Assembly (NCBI RefSeq): GCF_026278245.1
Contig: NZ_CP111079.1
Span: 2,048,501-2,112,500, forward strand
DNA length: 64,000 nt
Direction of reading: 5' to 3'
From: Pontibacter kalidii
GTDB taxonomy: Bacteria > Bacteroidota > Bacteroidia > Cytophagales > Hymenobacteraceae
Position 1 is the first letter of the stretch, and each line of letters begins with the position of its first letter. Below are positions 51,720 to 60,343 of the stretch, piece by piece. The translations under genes and the position numbers were made by a program. The notes beneath the pieces were generated by a model, which saw nothing but the letters and a program-made list of their open reading frames with translations, was not told where the DNA came from and ran no database searches.

Positions 51720-53021
51720 ATGGAGTCATACTTCCAACTGAAGCAAAATAACACCAACATCAAAACGGAGTTAATTGCAGGCATTTCCTCCTTCCTGGCC
51801 ACCGCTTACATCATCGTCGTAAACCCCACCATTCTGGCGCAGGCCGGGATGCCGTTTTCCGGAGTGCTGACGGCCACGGTGCTGGTGTCGTTTTTCAGCA
51901 GTGTGATGATGGGCTTATATGCCCGAAACCCGGTTTTGGTGGCTCCTGGCATGGGGCTTAACGCTTTCTTTACCTTCTCGGCAGTGCTGGGAATGGGTGT
52001 AACGTGGCAGGTGGCGCTGGGAGCGGTTTTCTGGTCAGGCGTGGTGTTCCTCATCCTGTCCTTGTTCAACATCCGAACCATGATCGTACGGGCGATACCA
52101 CGGCCGTTGCGTTTCGCTATTGCCGCCGGCATTGGTCTTTTTATCACCCTGGTAGGCCTTATTAATGCCAAATTTATCGTTGCCAACCCAGCTACAGTCA
52201 TCGGTGTGAGCGCCATCACGCCTGCGCTGCTCACGTTCCTGGCCGGACTACTGGTAACCTCCATTCTGATTGTGCGCAACGTGAAAGGCGGCATCTTGCT
52301 CGGAATTTTGTTCACCACCCTGCTCTCCTACCCGCTGGGCCGCTGGTGGGCCACCGATCTGGACCCGCTCATTTCCTGGCAAGGCGTGCTCTCCGCCCCG
52401 GACTTCAGCCTGATCCTGGAGCTGGACCTGGTTAACTCCTTTCAACTCTCGATCGTGCCGGTCATCTTTGCCTTCGTGTTCACAGATATGTTTGACAGTA
52501 TCTCCACCTTCGTGGGCCTGGCCGAAGCGGCAGACCTGATGGATGAGCGCGGGGAGCCGCGTAACATCCAGCGCTCCCTCACAACGGATGCCGTGGCCAC
52601 AACGCTGGCCGGTTTGGTTGGCTCCAGCCCGGGCACGGCTTACGTAGAGTCGGCGGTAGGCATTGAGGCAGGCGGGCGCACCGGCCTGACGGCGGTGGTA
52701 GGCGGTTTGCTGTTCCTGCCCTTCCTGTTCCTGGCCCCGCTGCTATCGATGATCCCAGCCATTGCCACGGCCCCGGCCCTGGTGCTGGTGGGCGCCTTCA
52801 TGATTCGCCCGGTAACCAAGATAGACTGGTTTGAGATGGATGACGCCATACCGGCTTTCCTGGCCATGGTACTGATTCCGTTCACTTATTCCATCACTCA
52901 GGGCATCATCTGGGGTTTCCTGAGCTGGACGGCGCTGAAGGTGGTAACCGGCAAGCGAAAAGAGGTAAGCCTTGCCCTCTGGGTGATTAACTTCTTTGCC
53001 ATACTTGCGCTGATGCTTTAG
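51720..53021 (+). CDS. NCS2-family nucleobase permease (AzgA type)
   Basis: 433 residues, about 12-14 membrane segments. Family signatures: ISSFLATAYIIVVNPTILAQAGMPF, LVAPGMGLNAFFTF, FTDMFDSISTFVGLAEAADLMDERGEPRN, and GLVGSSPGTAYVESAVGIEAGGRTGLTAVVGG. AzgA-like members import adenine, guanine or hypoxanthine by proton symport. The exact purine cannot be read. Monocistronic. Confidence 0.93.
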   Translation: MESYFQLKQNNTNIKTELIAGISSFLATAYIIVVNPTILAQAGMPFSGVLTATVLVSFFSSVMMGLYARNPVLVAPGMGLNAFFTFSAVLGMGVTWQVALGAVFWSGVVFLILSLFNIRTMIVRAIPRPLRFAIAAGIGLFITLVGLINAKFIVANPATVIGVSAITPALLTFLAGLLVTSILIVRNVKGGILLGILFTTLLSYPLGRWWATDLDPLISWQGVLSAPDFSLILELDLVNSFQLSIVPVIFAFVFTDMFDSISTFVGLAEAADLMDERGEPRNIQRSLTTDAVATTLAGLVGSSPGTAYVESAVGIEAGGRTGLTAVVGGLLFLPFLFLAPLLSMIPAIATAPALVLVGAFMIRPVTKIDWFEMDDAIPAFLAMVLIPFTYSITQGIIWGFLSWTALKVVTGKRKEVSLALWVINFFAILALML

Positions 53022-53267
53022 AGGTAAAATAGCCTGCGGGGGCGGAAAAGTGTGGAATGTTTCCCCAGAGTGAACTTGAATTTACCATATTTCTGTTCGT
53101 AGTTGTATTGCTGTATCGGATTTTTTAGTAATCTTAAACAATATTTGAAACGCAGTAGGGTTAAGCCTGTAACTAATGGTGCTCAAAAAGCTATAATTCT
53201 TTAACTTCACCTGCCGGACGGCCCATAGCAGAAATACAAATTTTAGTAAAAACCAAAACCTTAAATT

Positions 53268-53936
53268 ATGAAGGCACTCTTTTTCTCCCTCGCTCTCGCG
53301 TGTTCTGTCTCTTTTGTACAGGCACAGGGCAACAAAGCAGAAAAAGCACCTGCAGCCAACGCAAAACTTGAAAAGCAATTCGAGAGCCTGAAAAGCGGCT
53401 CCAACACCTGGCAGGGCTACAAAGTAGTAAAGATCACCACACTGGAATCTTTCTGGAAAACAGTACAGGAGACAGTGGCTGCCAAAGACAAAAAACTGGA
53501 TAACTTTGAGGCGGAGGCCGATGCCAAGCTGCAGGAGGCACGCAAAGACGTAGCCGCCCAGGAGCAACAGCTGCAGGCCATGCAGGAAGAGATGAAGAAG
53601 AAAGAGGCCGAGGTACAGCAGAGCATACACGACATAACGCATATTACTGTCCTGGGCATTGACGTGCCCAAGCAGTTCTACGTGCTGCTGAACAGCGGCA
53701 TTATCATCGCCCTGCTGATTGCCCTTGGCGTGATGGCTGTGCAGCACAAGAGCAGCAAGAGTGTCGCCAGCGAGAAGCGCAGAGCTTTTGACGAAATGGA
53801 GCTGGAACTGAATGAGTATAAAAAGAGCGCCCGTGAGCGTGAGCTGAAGATAAAGCGTGAGCTGCAAACGGAGCTTAACCGCGTGGAGGAACTCAAGCAG
53901 CAGCTTGCCAGTGTTAAGAAGCAGCCGCAACTGTAA
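53268..53936 (+). CDS. Exported coiled-coil, membrane-spanning protein
   Basis: 222 residues: signal peptide (about 1-19), an N-terminal domain with SGSNTWQGYKVVKITTLESFWKTVQETV, a coiled coil (about 70-118, heptads rich in Ala, Glu, Lys and Gln), one membrane span (about 140-160, VLLNSGIIIALLIALGVMAV) and a second basic coiled coil to the C-terminus. Similar Bacteroidota proteins are often mislabelled tRNA (guanine-N1)-methyltransferase; nothing here supports methyltransferase activity. Probably a periplasm-inner membrane structural protein. Strong terminator follows. Confidence 0.75.
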   Translation: MKALFFSLALACSVSFVQAQGNKAEKAPAANAKLEKQFESLKSGSNTWQGYKVVKITTLESFWKTVQETVAAKDKKLDNFEAEADAKLQEARKDVAAQEQQLQAMQEEMKKKEAEVQQSIHDITHITVLGIDVPKQFYVLLNSGIIIALLIALGVMAVQHKSSKSVASEKRRAFDEMELELNEYKKSARERELKIKRELQTELNRVEELKQQLASVKKQPQL

Positions 53937-53955
53937 TCCACCCCCGACATAACAT

Positions 53956-54000
53956 ATAGCCCCGGTAGCTTTTTAAGAAGTTACCGGGGCTATGTGTTTT
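53956..54000 (+). terminator. Rho-independent terminator
   Basis: ATAGCCCCGGTA (53956-53967) and TACCGGGGCTAT (53982-53993), then TTTTTCT after GTG. Ends the coiled-coil protein gene. Confidence 0.82.
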
Positions 54001-54023
54001 TCTGGGTTATACTTTATAACCCA

Positions 54024-54131
54024 AGTTGCGATTTATCTATGCCGTGTAGGTGTAAACCCACCCCGAACCTCTCCGAGGAGGGGAACCATCTATTCCTCCT
54101 CGGAGGGGCAGGGGTGGGTTAATCGAAACTT
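54024..54131. repeat. Long inverted-repeat element, copy 2
   Basis: Same order as 43199-43281 (AAGTTGCGATTTA...GTGTAGGTGTAAACCCACCC...CTCCGAGGAGGGG...GGTGGGTTAATCG). This copy is duplicated in its core: a second GAGGAGGGG/CCTCCTCGGAGGGG segment makes it about 25 bp longer. Confidence 0.7.
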
Positions 54132-54221
54132 GAGTTTTATACTCGTACTAACCGGGATTTATGGGATGTGTGGATGAACAGGTTGTTATAGTTGGGCTAT
54201 ACTTTTATTCTTCCTCCTCCT

Positions 54222-54246
54222 GGCGCAAGTCTTCAGACTTGTGTCC
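54222..54246. repeat. REP-like palindrome
   Basis: GGCGCAAGTCT-tc-AGACTTGTGTCC, inverted relative to the copies at 3177 and 19539 and with a new arm sequence that still pairs. Confidence 0.6.
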
Positions 54247-54368
54247 TACCAATGATGTTGAGTCTGTGACTTGACTGGCTTGAAAAGCCATACTTGCACT
54301 GGCTATACTTAATTACATGAGCCATACTTTATACTTTGGCCATACTTTAATCATACTTCCGCTCTTTC

Positions 54369-54414
54369 GGATTTGCAATCCGGAAGTATAATAGCCGCGG
54401 ATTTGTAATCCGCG
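54369..54414. repeat. Two GGATTTGYAATCC palindromes
   Basis: GGATTTGCAATCC (54369-54381) and CCGCGGATTTGTAATCCGCG (54396-54414 region). They belong to the family seen at 36385-36521, here separated by an AAGTATAATA word. Confidence 0.65.
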
Positions 54415-54453
54415 TGAGCCATACTGTTATACTTTAATCATATTTATACTTCT

Positions 54454-54700
54454 CCAGCCGCTGCTTCCTTCCAATTGAAACAGGCTATCCCTACTAGCTT
54501 CTGTTCATCCTCCAGCCTTACAGACCCATCGTTGCATCTCCTGCTTTGGCTCCCTCTAGCCCGGGAGGGCTCGTCTTCGGGCATCGCGCTGGTAGCTTTT
54601 CCTTTGCTCCTGACGTCGCAATGCCTCACTTCGTTCAGCACCGGAAAAACTCGCATAGGCGCTCAACCCAAAGACTGGGATCAGTTCGATAGCCGCTGCT
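54454..54700 (-). repeat. Structured intergenic element, copy E (variant arm, covarying)
   Basis: Read on the minus strand: GCTATCGAACTGATCCCAGT, GTCTTTGGG, GAGCGCC, a new arm (AGTTTTTCC paired with GGAAAAGCT), GCGCGATGCC and CCCGAAGAC. The helix GTCCTT/AAGGAC of copies A-D is GTCTTT/GAAGAC here, so one C-G pair became T-A in aligned columns. It ends GGAAGCAGCGGCTGG. This is the most diverged copy. Confidence 0.75.
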
Positions 54701-54816
54701 TTAGCGATGCCACAAGTAAAAGTGGTTTTATACTTTGCCTCATTTGTCCTTTGTCACACAGTCTTTTGTCCAAAACTCTCACTATATCCCTTGAACAGAA
54801 GCTTGGATAGCCCCCA

Positions 54817-55542
54817 CTACAATTCCACTTCCCCGTGGGTATAATGGTGGTAGTCTTTTACCACGGTTTGCAGAAAATCCCACTCCGATAGCTCGCCGGG
54901 CTGTATACCGGTGATTTCCCGGACACGCAGCGCCATCTTCTCCAGCAACTCATAGTTATTATACTTCTGCGCCTTGTAAAGGAGCTTGCGAATGATCGCC
55001 ACGTCCTGATCGGTCAGCAGATGCACCTCCGGGAATCGCACCTGATACCCTTCCTCCGTCGTGACCATGGCCGACTCTCTTTTTCGGACTGCGCGGGTAC
55101 GGATGACACAGGTGCCGGCGGCCATGTCGCCGAGGCGCTGTCCTTTGTTGCTGGCGGCTATGGTTATCAGCGCCACAAACCCCTGCGAGGCTGCCGTATC
55201 CACCAGCCTGAACAGCCAGCGCAGCAGATAATCGCCCAAGGACGGTGCTCCGCCGGAAAGCTTTACCACTTTCAGGTCGCGGGCTTTCTTTCCGACACTT
55301 TGCCCGTTCAGGAAGATCTCGCATAACAAATGGTAAAACACCATCGGCACCATAATCAAGAAGCCGAGGATCGCTCCTCCGTCCAGGCCTGTTGCCGCAA
55401 AAAAAGCGGCCCACCCTATCAGCCATACGCCCATCACCACCATGTCGATAATATGCGCTACGATACGGTCGCCCACGCTGGCCAACGGATACTCTACCTC
55501 CACATGCTGCGTAGTCCGGATTTTAATGGTATTCATCTTCAA
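54817..55542 (-). CDS. RDD-family membrane protein
   Basis: 241 residues. The RDD hallmark is near the start: VGDRIVAHIIDMVVMGVWLIGW (Arg-x4-Asp), then GQSVGKKARDLKVVKL and a third hydrophobic region ending IAASNKGQRLGDMAAGTCVI, where the late Asp completes the signature. About three membrane spans and a long C-terminal cytoplasmic tail of about 90 residues. RDD proteins include ion/proton antiporters and accessory factors. Divergent from the SpoIIM-MoxR-DUF58 operon, an association typical for the phylum. Confidence 0.88.
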   Translation of the reverse strand: MKMNTIKIRTTQHVEVEYPLASVGDRIVAHIIDMVVMGVWLIGWAAFFAATGLDGGAILGFLIMVPMVFYHLLCEIFLNGQSVGKKARDLKVVKLSGGAPSLGDYLLRWLFRLVDTAASQGFVALITIAASNKGQRLGDMAAGTCVIRTRAVRKRESAMVTTEEGYQVRFPEVHLLTDQDVAIIRKLLYKAQKYNNYELLEKMALRVREITGIQPGELSEWDFLQTVVKDYHHYTHGEVEL

Positions 55543-55615
55543 TAAAATAAGTTTGCTTTCATTTTTTTTACATCACAATATACATATATTTGGTTGAGTA
55601 TAAAACACAGTACCC

Positions 55616-56578
55616 GTGCGCGAAGCAGCCTTTATCCGAAAAAACAAACTGAAGTGGAAAGCATACGAGCAGCAGAAAGCCTCCGGTCCCGACTCACTGG
55701 CCGACAGCTTTATTGAACTGACCGATGACCTGGCTTACGCGCGCACCTTCTACCCTGCGTCGGACACCACCTCCTACCTGAACGCCCTGGCCGGCAAGAC
55801 GCACCAGGCCATCTATAAAAACAAAAAAGAGAAAAGTAACCGCTTCGTCAGCTTCTGGAAGTATGAGTTGCCCTTCCTGTTCCGGCAGCACCACCGCCAG
55901 CTGGGTTACGCCTTCTTGATCTTTGCGGTAGCCTGCGGCATTGGCGCCCTCTCTGCCGCCCTGGACGATACCTTTGTGCGACTCATACTGGGCGACCGCT
56001 ACGTGAACATGACCCTGGAGAACATCCGGAACGGCGACCCAATGGCTGTGTACAAAAGCCACGGCGAGGCGGAGATGTTCCTCTACATCACCTTTAACAA
56101 CATCAAAGTTTCCTTTCTGGCCTTTGTGCTGGGTGTATTTTTTTCCGTCGGCACGTTCTGGGTGCTGTTTCAGAACGGGGTGATGCTGGGGGCTTTTCAG
56201 TACTTCTTCTACAAGCAGGGGCTGCTTTTTACCTCCTTCCTCACCATCTGGATACACGGCACGCTGGAGATATCGGCCATTGTGATTGCGGGCTGCGCCG
56301 GCTTTGTGATGGGCAACAGCCTTCTCTTCCCCAAGACCCACTCCCGCCTGCACTCTTTTAAGCAGGGGGCCCGCAGGGGGCTCAAAATTGTAGTGGGGCT
56401 GGTACCGGTCTTCCTCACGGCAGGTTTCCTGGAGGGCTTCGTGACGCGCCACACCGACATGCCGCTGGCTCTGAGCTTGTTCATCATCCTCTTTTCCGCC
56501 GCCTTTATACTTTACTACTTTATACTCTACCCACGTTCACTGCACAGAAACAATGCTACACGCAACACAGAAAATTAA
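55616..56578 (+). CDS. Stage II sporulation protein M (SpoIIM)-like membrane protein
   Basis: 320 residues from a GTG start. A helical cytosolic N-terminus of about 95 residues (RKNKLKWKAYEQQ, SFIELTDDLAYARTFYP) precedes five to six membrane segments, with TFNNIKVSFLAFVLGVFFSVGT and WIHGTLEISAIVIAGCAGFVMG, the SpoIIM core. In Bacteroidota it pairs with RDD and DUF58/MoxR genes outside any sporulation context. It overlaps the next gene by 26 bases, so translation is coupled. Confidence 0.88.
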   Translation: MREAAFIRKNKLKWKAYEQQKASGPDSLADSFIELTDDLAYARTFYPASDTTSYLNALAGKTHQAIYKNKKEKSNRFVSFWKYELPFLFRQHHRQLGYAFLIFAVACGIGALSAALDDTFVRLILGDRYVNMTLENIRNGDPMAVYKSHGEAEMFLYITFNNIKVSFLAFVLGVFFSVGTFWVLFQNGVMLGAFQYFFYKQGLLFTSFLTIWIHGTLEISAIVIAGCAGFVMGNSLLFPKTHSRLHSFKQGARRGLKIVVGLVPVFLTAGFLEGFVTRHTDMPLALSLFIILFSAAFILYYFILYPRSLHRNNATRNTEN

Positions 56579-57443
56579 CTTAAGGCAAGAAAGGGATTTC
56601 GGCGAAAAACTGAATGCCACCTTCGCCTTCCTGAAAACAAACTTTAAACCACTATCGAAGGCCATGCTGCTGTATGTGTCGCCGGTGGCACTCATAGGCG
56701 GTATTTTCTCGGGGATGCACCAATCGCGCATGTTCCAGCAGCTTACCGGCGAGGGGCCTTACAGCACCATGGGCGAGTATACTTTCTTCAACCAGGTCAC
56801 CTCGCTCAATTACCTGTTTTCGCTCTTCTTCACCGTGATGGCCCTAGTGATTGTCGCCCTGACGGTGTATGGGTACATGGTAGCCTATATGGATGAAGAG
56901 GGGGAGGTGACACCGGCTGCCGTGTGGGAGCATATCAAACGAAACCTGATCCAGGCCATTTACTCCAGTATTGCCATTGGGGTGGTCTGCTTTCTGAGCT
57001 TTTTCCTGCTGGGCCTGGGCATTTACCTGGCGGTGGTGCTCTCCCTCTTCCTGGTGGTGATGGTACGCGAGGAGACGGGTTTTATAGAAAGTATAGAACG
57101 TTGCTTTTACCTGATCAAGGGAAACTGGTGGGCTACTTTTGGCCTTATATTCATCGCCAGTATCATTCAAAGTATGATTGCCTGGCTGGCAGCCGTGCCC
57201 CTGGGAGCAGTTATGATGATGCGCCTGCTACAGGTGCCGGGGGCCGAAAGCGAGTTACTGCTGGTCGCCTCCAACACGATTGCCACCATGCTCACCACGT
57301 TTACCTACTGCATCTCCACGCTGGCGCTGGGCTTCCAGTACTTTAACCTGGTAGAGCAGAAAGACGGCCTGGGCCTGATGGAGCAGGTAGAGTTAATCGG
57401 CGGCCACAACCAGAGCCTTACCACCAATGAGGGAGAGTTTTAA
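56553..57443 (+). CDS. Multi-pass membrane protein of MoxR operon
   Basis: 296 residues with about six to seven membrane spans. The pattern RCFYLIKGNWWATFGLIFIASIIQSMIAWLA resembles the membrane domain linked to glycerophosphodiester phosphodiesterases, but no catalytic domain is present. The function is unknown; the position inside this operon is well kept in the phylum as I recall it. It overlaps both neighbours (26 and 17 bases), which supports co-expression. Confidence 0.72.
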   Translation: MLHATQKINLRQERDFGEKLNATFAFLKTNFKPLSKAMLLYVSPVALIGGIFSGMHQSRMFQQLTGEGPYSTMGEYTFFNQVTSLNYLFSLFFTVMALVIVALTVYGYMVAYMDEEGEVTPAAVWEHIKRNLIQAIYSSIAIGVVCFLSFFLLGLGIYLAVVLSLFLVVMVREETGFIESIERCFYLIKGNWWATFGLIFIASIIQSMIAWLAAVPLGAVMMMRLLQVPGAESELLLVASNTIATMLTTFTYCISTLALGFQYFNLVEQKDGLGLMEQVELIGGHNQSLTTNEGEF

Positions 57444-58164
57444 GTACCTTCACTCCTTTATACTTATACTTTGCCTGCTGCTCGGTTCTGGCCCCATCGC
57501 GCATGCCCAGTTGCAGGATAGTATTCCGGCCGCGCGCCAGCCGGTGATGGTCCGTCCGCTGGACGCGGAACAGCTGGAGGCCATGCGCGCTTCCGAGGAT
57601 TTCCAGTATTACGAGGAGGTAAACACGGGCGCCACCTTCTGGGAGCGGCTCAAGCACCGCCTGCAGCGGTGGCTGCAGGATGTCTTCTACGAGGGACAGG
57701 CGAGCGGCTTCTGGGAAGTGCTGCTTTACCTGGCCCTAGCGGCGGCGATCGTTTTCATCATTATTAAAATGCAAAACGTGGAAACGGGCGGCCTGTTTGG
57801 CAGAAAGGCTGTAAGTATGAGCATGCCGTATGAGGTGCTCGAGGAAAATATCCATGAGATGGACATGAAAGCCCTGATAGCCGAGGCCACCGCGCAGCGC
57901 GACTACCGCAAGGCCGTGCGGCTCCACTACCTGCAAAGCCTGAAGCTCCTAACTGACAGGACCTTGATCGAGTGGAAAGCAGGCAAAACTAACCGCAGCT
58001 ACATCTCCGAAATTAAACCGGGACCCATACGCCAGGAGTTTGAGCAGCTTACGGGCATGTTCGAGTACGTGTGGTATGGCGGTGCCGCCCTTGGCGATGA
58101 AGTATATACTTCCGCACAGGCGGAGTTTAACCAGTTCGATAACCTTGTAAAGCAGCACGCATGA
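57427..58164 (+). CDS. DUF4129 domain protein
   Basis: 245 residues. A signal peptide (about 1-28), a periplasmic segment, a membrane span (about 97-116, VLLYLALAAAIVFIIIKM), and a cytosolic DUF4129 part: LIAEATAQRDYRKAVRLHYLQSLKLLTDRTLIEWKAGKTNRSYI. DUF4129 proteins accompany transglutaminase and MoxR/DUF58 gene sets. Overlaps the next gene by ATGA. Confidence 0.85.
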   Translation: MRESFKYLHSFILILCLLLGSGPIAHAQLQDSIPAARQPVMVRPLDAEQLEAMRASEDFQYYEEVNTGATFWERLKHRLQRWLQDVFYEGQASGFWEVLLYLALAAAIVFIIIKMQNVETGGLFGRKAVSMSMPYEVLEENIHEMDMKALIAEATAQRDYRKAVRLHYLQSLKLLTDRTLIEWKAGKTNRSYISEIKPGPIRQEFEQLTGMFEYVWYGGAALGDEVYTSAQAEFNQFDNLVKQHA

Positions 58165-59348
58165 AAGGCTACCGCAGGTATATGGCGATAATTTTGCTGC
58201 TCTTCGGGTCCCTGGTGCTGCTGGAGTATTTCCGGCCAAAGGCGGTGGACTGGTCGCAGACCTTTTCCAGGGAAGATAAGATCCCCTACGGCACCTACGC
58301 ACTTTATGAGTTGCTGCCGGGCCTCTTCCCCGGCCAGCGGGTAGAGCAGGTGCGCGAGCCGATTTACAACCAACTGCAGGACTCCACCCTCAGCGGCAGC
58401 TATGTGTTCATCCAGAAATTCTTTGCCGCCGACAGCCTGGATACTAACCTGCTGCTCGATTTCGTGCACCGGGGAAACCAGGTATTTATAGCAGCTGATG
58501 AGTATAGCCAGGCCCTGGAGGACACGTTATACTTTGATACTGTTTACCTGAACACCACCTCCCCCGACTCCACGGGCTTTTATTTTACCAGCCAGCCGGA
58601 GCAGCAGGTGTATACGTTTCCGCCCAACAATAACAGCCGCTACATTCGGGTAAAAAAGCAGGTGGGGCACGAGGCGCTGGGGCGAAACAAGGCGGGGATG
58701 CTTAACTTTATGAAGGTGCCCTTCGGCGAGGGGCATTTCTATATCAGCTCGGTACCGCTGGCTTTCACCAATTACCAGCTCCTGACCCTGCAGCAGCCCG
58801 ACTATGCCGCCACCGCCCTCTCCCATCTGCCCGTGCAACCGGTGCTATGGGACGAATACCAGAACCAGGGCCGGGAGGAGGACCAGTCGGTGCTACGGGT
58901 GCTGATGCGGCACGAGCCGCTGACCTGGGCCTATTACGTGGCGCTAGCGGGCATGGTGCTGTTCCTGCTGTTTAAGAGCAAGCGCACACAACGCATTATC
59001 CCGGTGCTGGAGCCGCCGCGCAACACCACCCTGGATTTCGTAAAAACGATCGGCAGTTTATACTTTAACCACGGCGACCACAAAAACATCGCCGAGAAAA
59101 AGATAACCTATTTCCTGGAGTACCTGCGCCGGCACTTCCACCTCACCACCCATACACTGGACGAGGAGCTGCGCGAGCGGGTAGTGGCAAAGTCAGGCGC
59201 CGACGCTGCGTTGGTGAGCGATATTTTCGGGCTCATTCGCTCCATCGCTCAAAGCAAGGCCATCAGTGCGCAAACGCTGCTGCTGCTCAACTCCCATTTA
59301 GAAGATTTCTACAAACAAACCTCCCCGGGGGCAAAGTATAAAGTATAG
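58161..59348 (+). CDS. DUF4350 domain protein
   Basis: 395 residues, one N-terminal membrane span (about 7-22) and a second near 253-270 (WAYYVALAGMVLFLLF). Between them is the soluble DUF4350 domain (SREDKIPYGTYALYELLPGLF ... GNQVFIAADEYS), a glutamine-amidotransferase-like fold with no obvious catalytic Cys. The last codons AAG TAT AAA GTA TAG are two AGTATA words, the second supplying the stop. Function is thought to be regulatory to MoxR; this is an inference. Confidence 0.85.
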   Translation: MKGYRRYMAIILLLFGSLVLLEYFRPKAVDWSQTFSREDKIPYGTYALYELLPGLFPGQRVEQVREPIYNQLQDSTLSGSYVFIQKFFAADSLDTNLLLDFVHRGNQVFIAADEYSQALEDTLYFDTVYLNTTSPDSTGFYFTSQPEQQVYTFPPNNNSRYIRVKKQVGHEALGRNKAGMLNFMKVPFGEGHFYISSVPLAFTNYQLLTLQQPDYAATALSHLPVQPVLWDEYQNQGREEDQSVLRVLMRHEPLTWAYYVALAGMVLFLLFKSKRTQRIIPVLEPPRNTTLDFVKTIGSLYFNHGDHKNIAEKKITYFLEYLRRHFHLTTHTLDEELRERVVAKSGADAALVSDIFGLIRSIAQSKAISAQTLLLLNSHLEDFYKQTSPGAKYKV

Positions 59349-59350
59349 TT

Positions 59351-60343
59351 ATGCAAGAAGACATACTCATCACCACACAGGAAAACAAGACGGATTACAG
59401 CGCCCTGCGCGGCGCCACAGAAAGTATAAAGCAGGAGCTCCGCCAGATCATAGTCGGTCAGGAGAAATTGATCGAGCTGCTGTTGGTAGCCCTGCTTGCC
59501 GACGGCCACGTGCTGATAGAGGGGGTGCCGGGCATTGCCAAAACCCTGACGGCAAAGCTGCTGGCCCGCACCGTGCAGGTTGACTTCAGCCGCATCCAGT
59601 TCACCCCGGACCTGATGCCCTCGGATGTGCTGGGAACCTCGGTTTTCCACCCCGGCTCGGCCACGTTTGAGTACAAGCAGGGGCCCATCTTCGCCAACAT
59701 TGTGCTGATAGACGAGATAAACCGTGCACCGGCCAAGACACAGGCCTCGCTGTTCGAGGTGATGGAGGAGCAGCACATCACCCATGACGGCAGAGTTTAC
59801 CCGCTGGAGGCCCCTTTTGTGGTGTTGGCCACCCAAAACCCGATTGAGCAGGAAGGAACCTACCGCCTGCCCGAGGCGCAACTAGACCGCTTTATGTTTA
59901 AGGTGCTGGTGGATTACCCCAGCCTGGAGGAGGAAGTGCAGATACTGGAGCTGCAGCACAAGGGCCCGCAGCTTAAGAAGGAGCTGGACCAGGTACAGCC
60001 GGTGCTCTCGGCGGAGCAGTTGCTGGCGCTGCGCCAGGCGGTGCAGGCCGTGCACCTGGACAAAAAACTGCTGGAGTACATCGCCCAGATCGTGGCAGAG
60101 ACCAGGGTGAACAAGTCTTTATACTTAGGGGCCTCGCCGCGCGCCTCCATTGCCCTGCTCAACAGCTCTAAAGCCCTGGCTGCCCTGCGTGGCCGTGGCT
60201 TCGTGACGCCGGAGGATGTGCAGGAACTGGCCCCAGTAGTGCTGCGCCACCGCATCCTGCTCACCCCTGAGCGCGAAATGGAAGGCATCACCCCTGATGA
60301 GGTGATTAAACTGATCGTTCAGAAAATTGACGTGCCGCGCTAG
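59351..60343 (+). CDS. MoxR-family AAA+ ATPase
   Basis: 330 residues. Walker A GVPGIAKT (about 57-64), Walker B VLIDEINRAPAK, sensor 1 VVLATQNPIEQEGTYRLPEAQLDRF, and LGASPRASIALLNSSKALA. It acts as a chaperone-like ATPase with the DUF58/VWA-type partner encoded next. Begins three bases after the DUF4350 stop and its stop overlaps the GTG start of the DUF58 gene. Confidence 0.93.
   Translation: MQEDILITTQENKTDYSALRGATESIKQELRQIIVGQEKLIELLLVALLADGHVLIEGVPGIAKTLTAKLLARTVQVDFSRIQFTPDLMPSDVLGTSVFHPGSATFEYKQGPIFANIVLIDEINRAPAKTQASLFEVMEEQHITHDGRVYPLEAPFVVLATQNPIEQEGTYRLPEAQLDRFMFKVLVDYPSLEEEVQILELQHKGPQLKKELDQVQPVLSAEQLLALRQAVQAVHLDKKLLEYIAQIVAETRVNKSLYLGASPRASIALLNSSKALAALRGRGFVTPEDVQELAPVVLRHRILLTPEREMEGITPDEVIKLIVQKIDVPR

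Noticed and set aside
53268..53936. tRNA (guanine-N1)-methyltransferase annotation for the coiled-coil protein
   Set aside because: There is no SAM-binding or TrmD-like motif; signal peptide, coiled coils and one membrane span do not fit that enzyme.
54475..54810. 111-codon plus-strand frame over structured element copy E
   Set aside because: It runs antisense through the element; the corresponding frame is broken in copies A-D.
55616..56578. Sporulation function from the SpoIIM-like protein
   Set aside because: The window and phylum are not spore-forming, and the gene sits in a MoxR/DUF58 operon where the SpoIIM fold serves another role.
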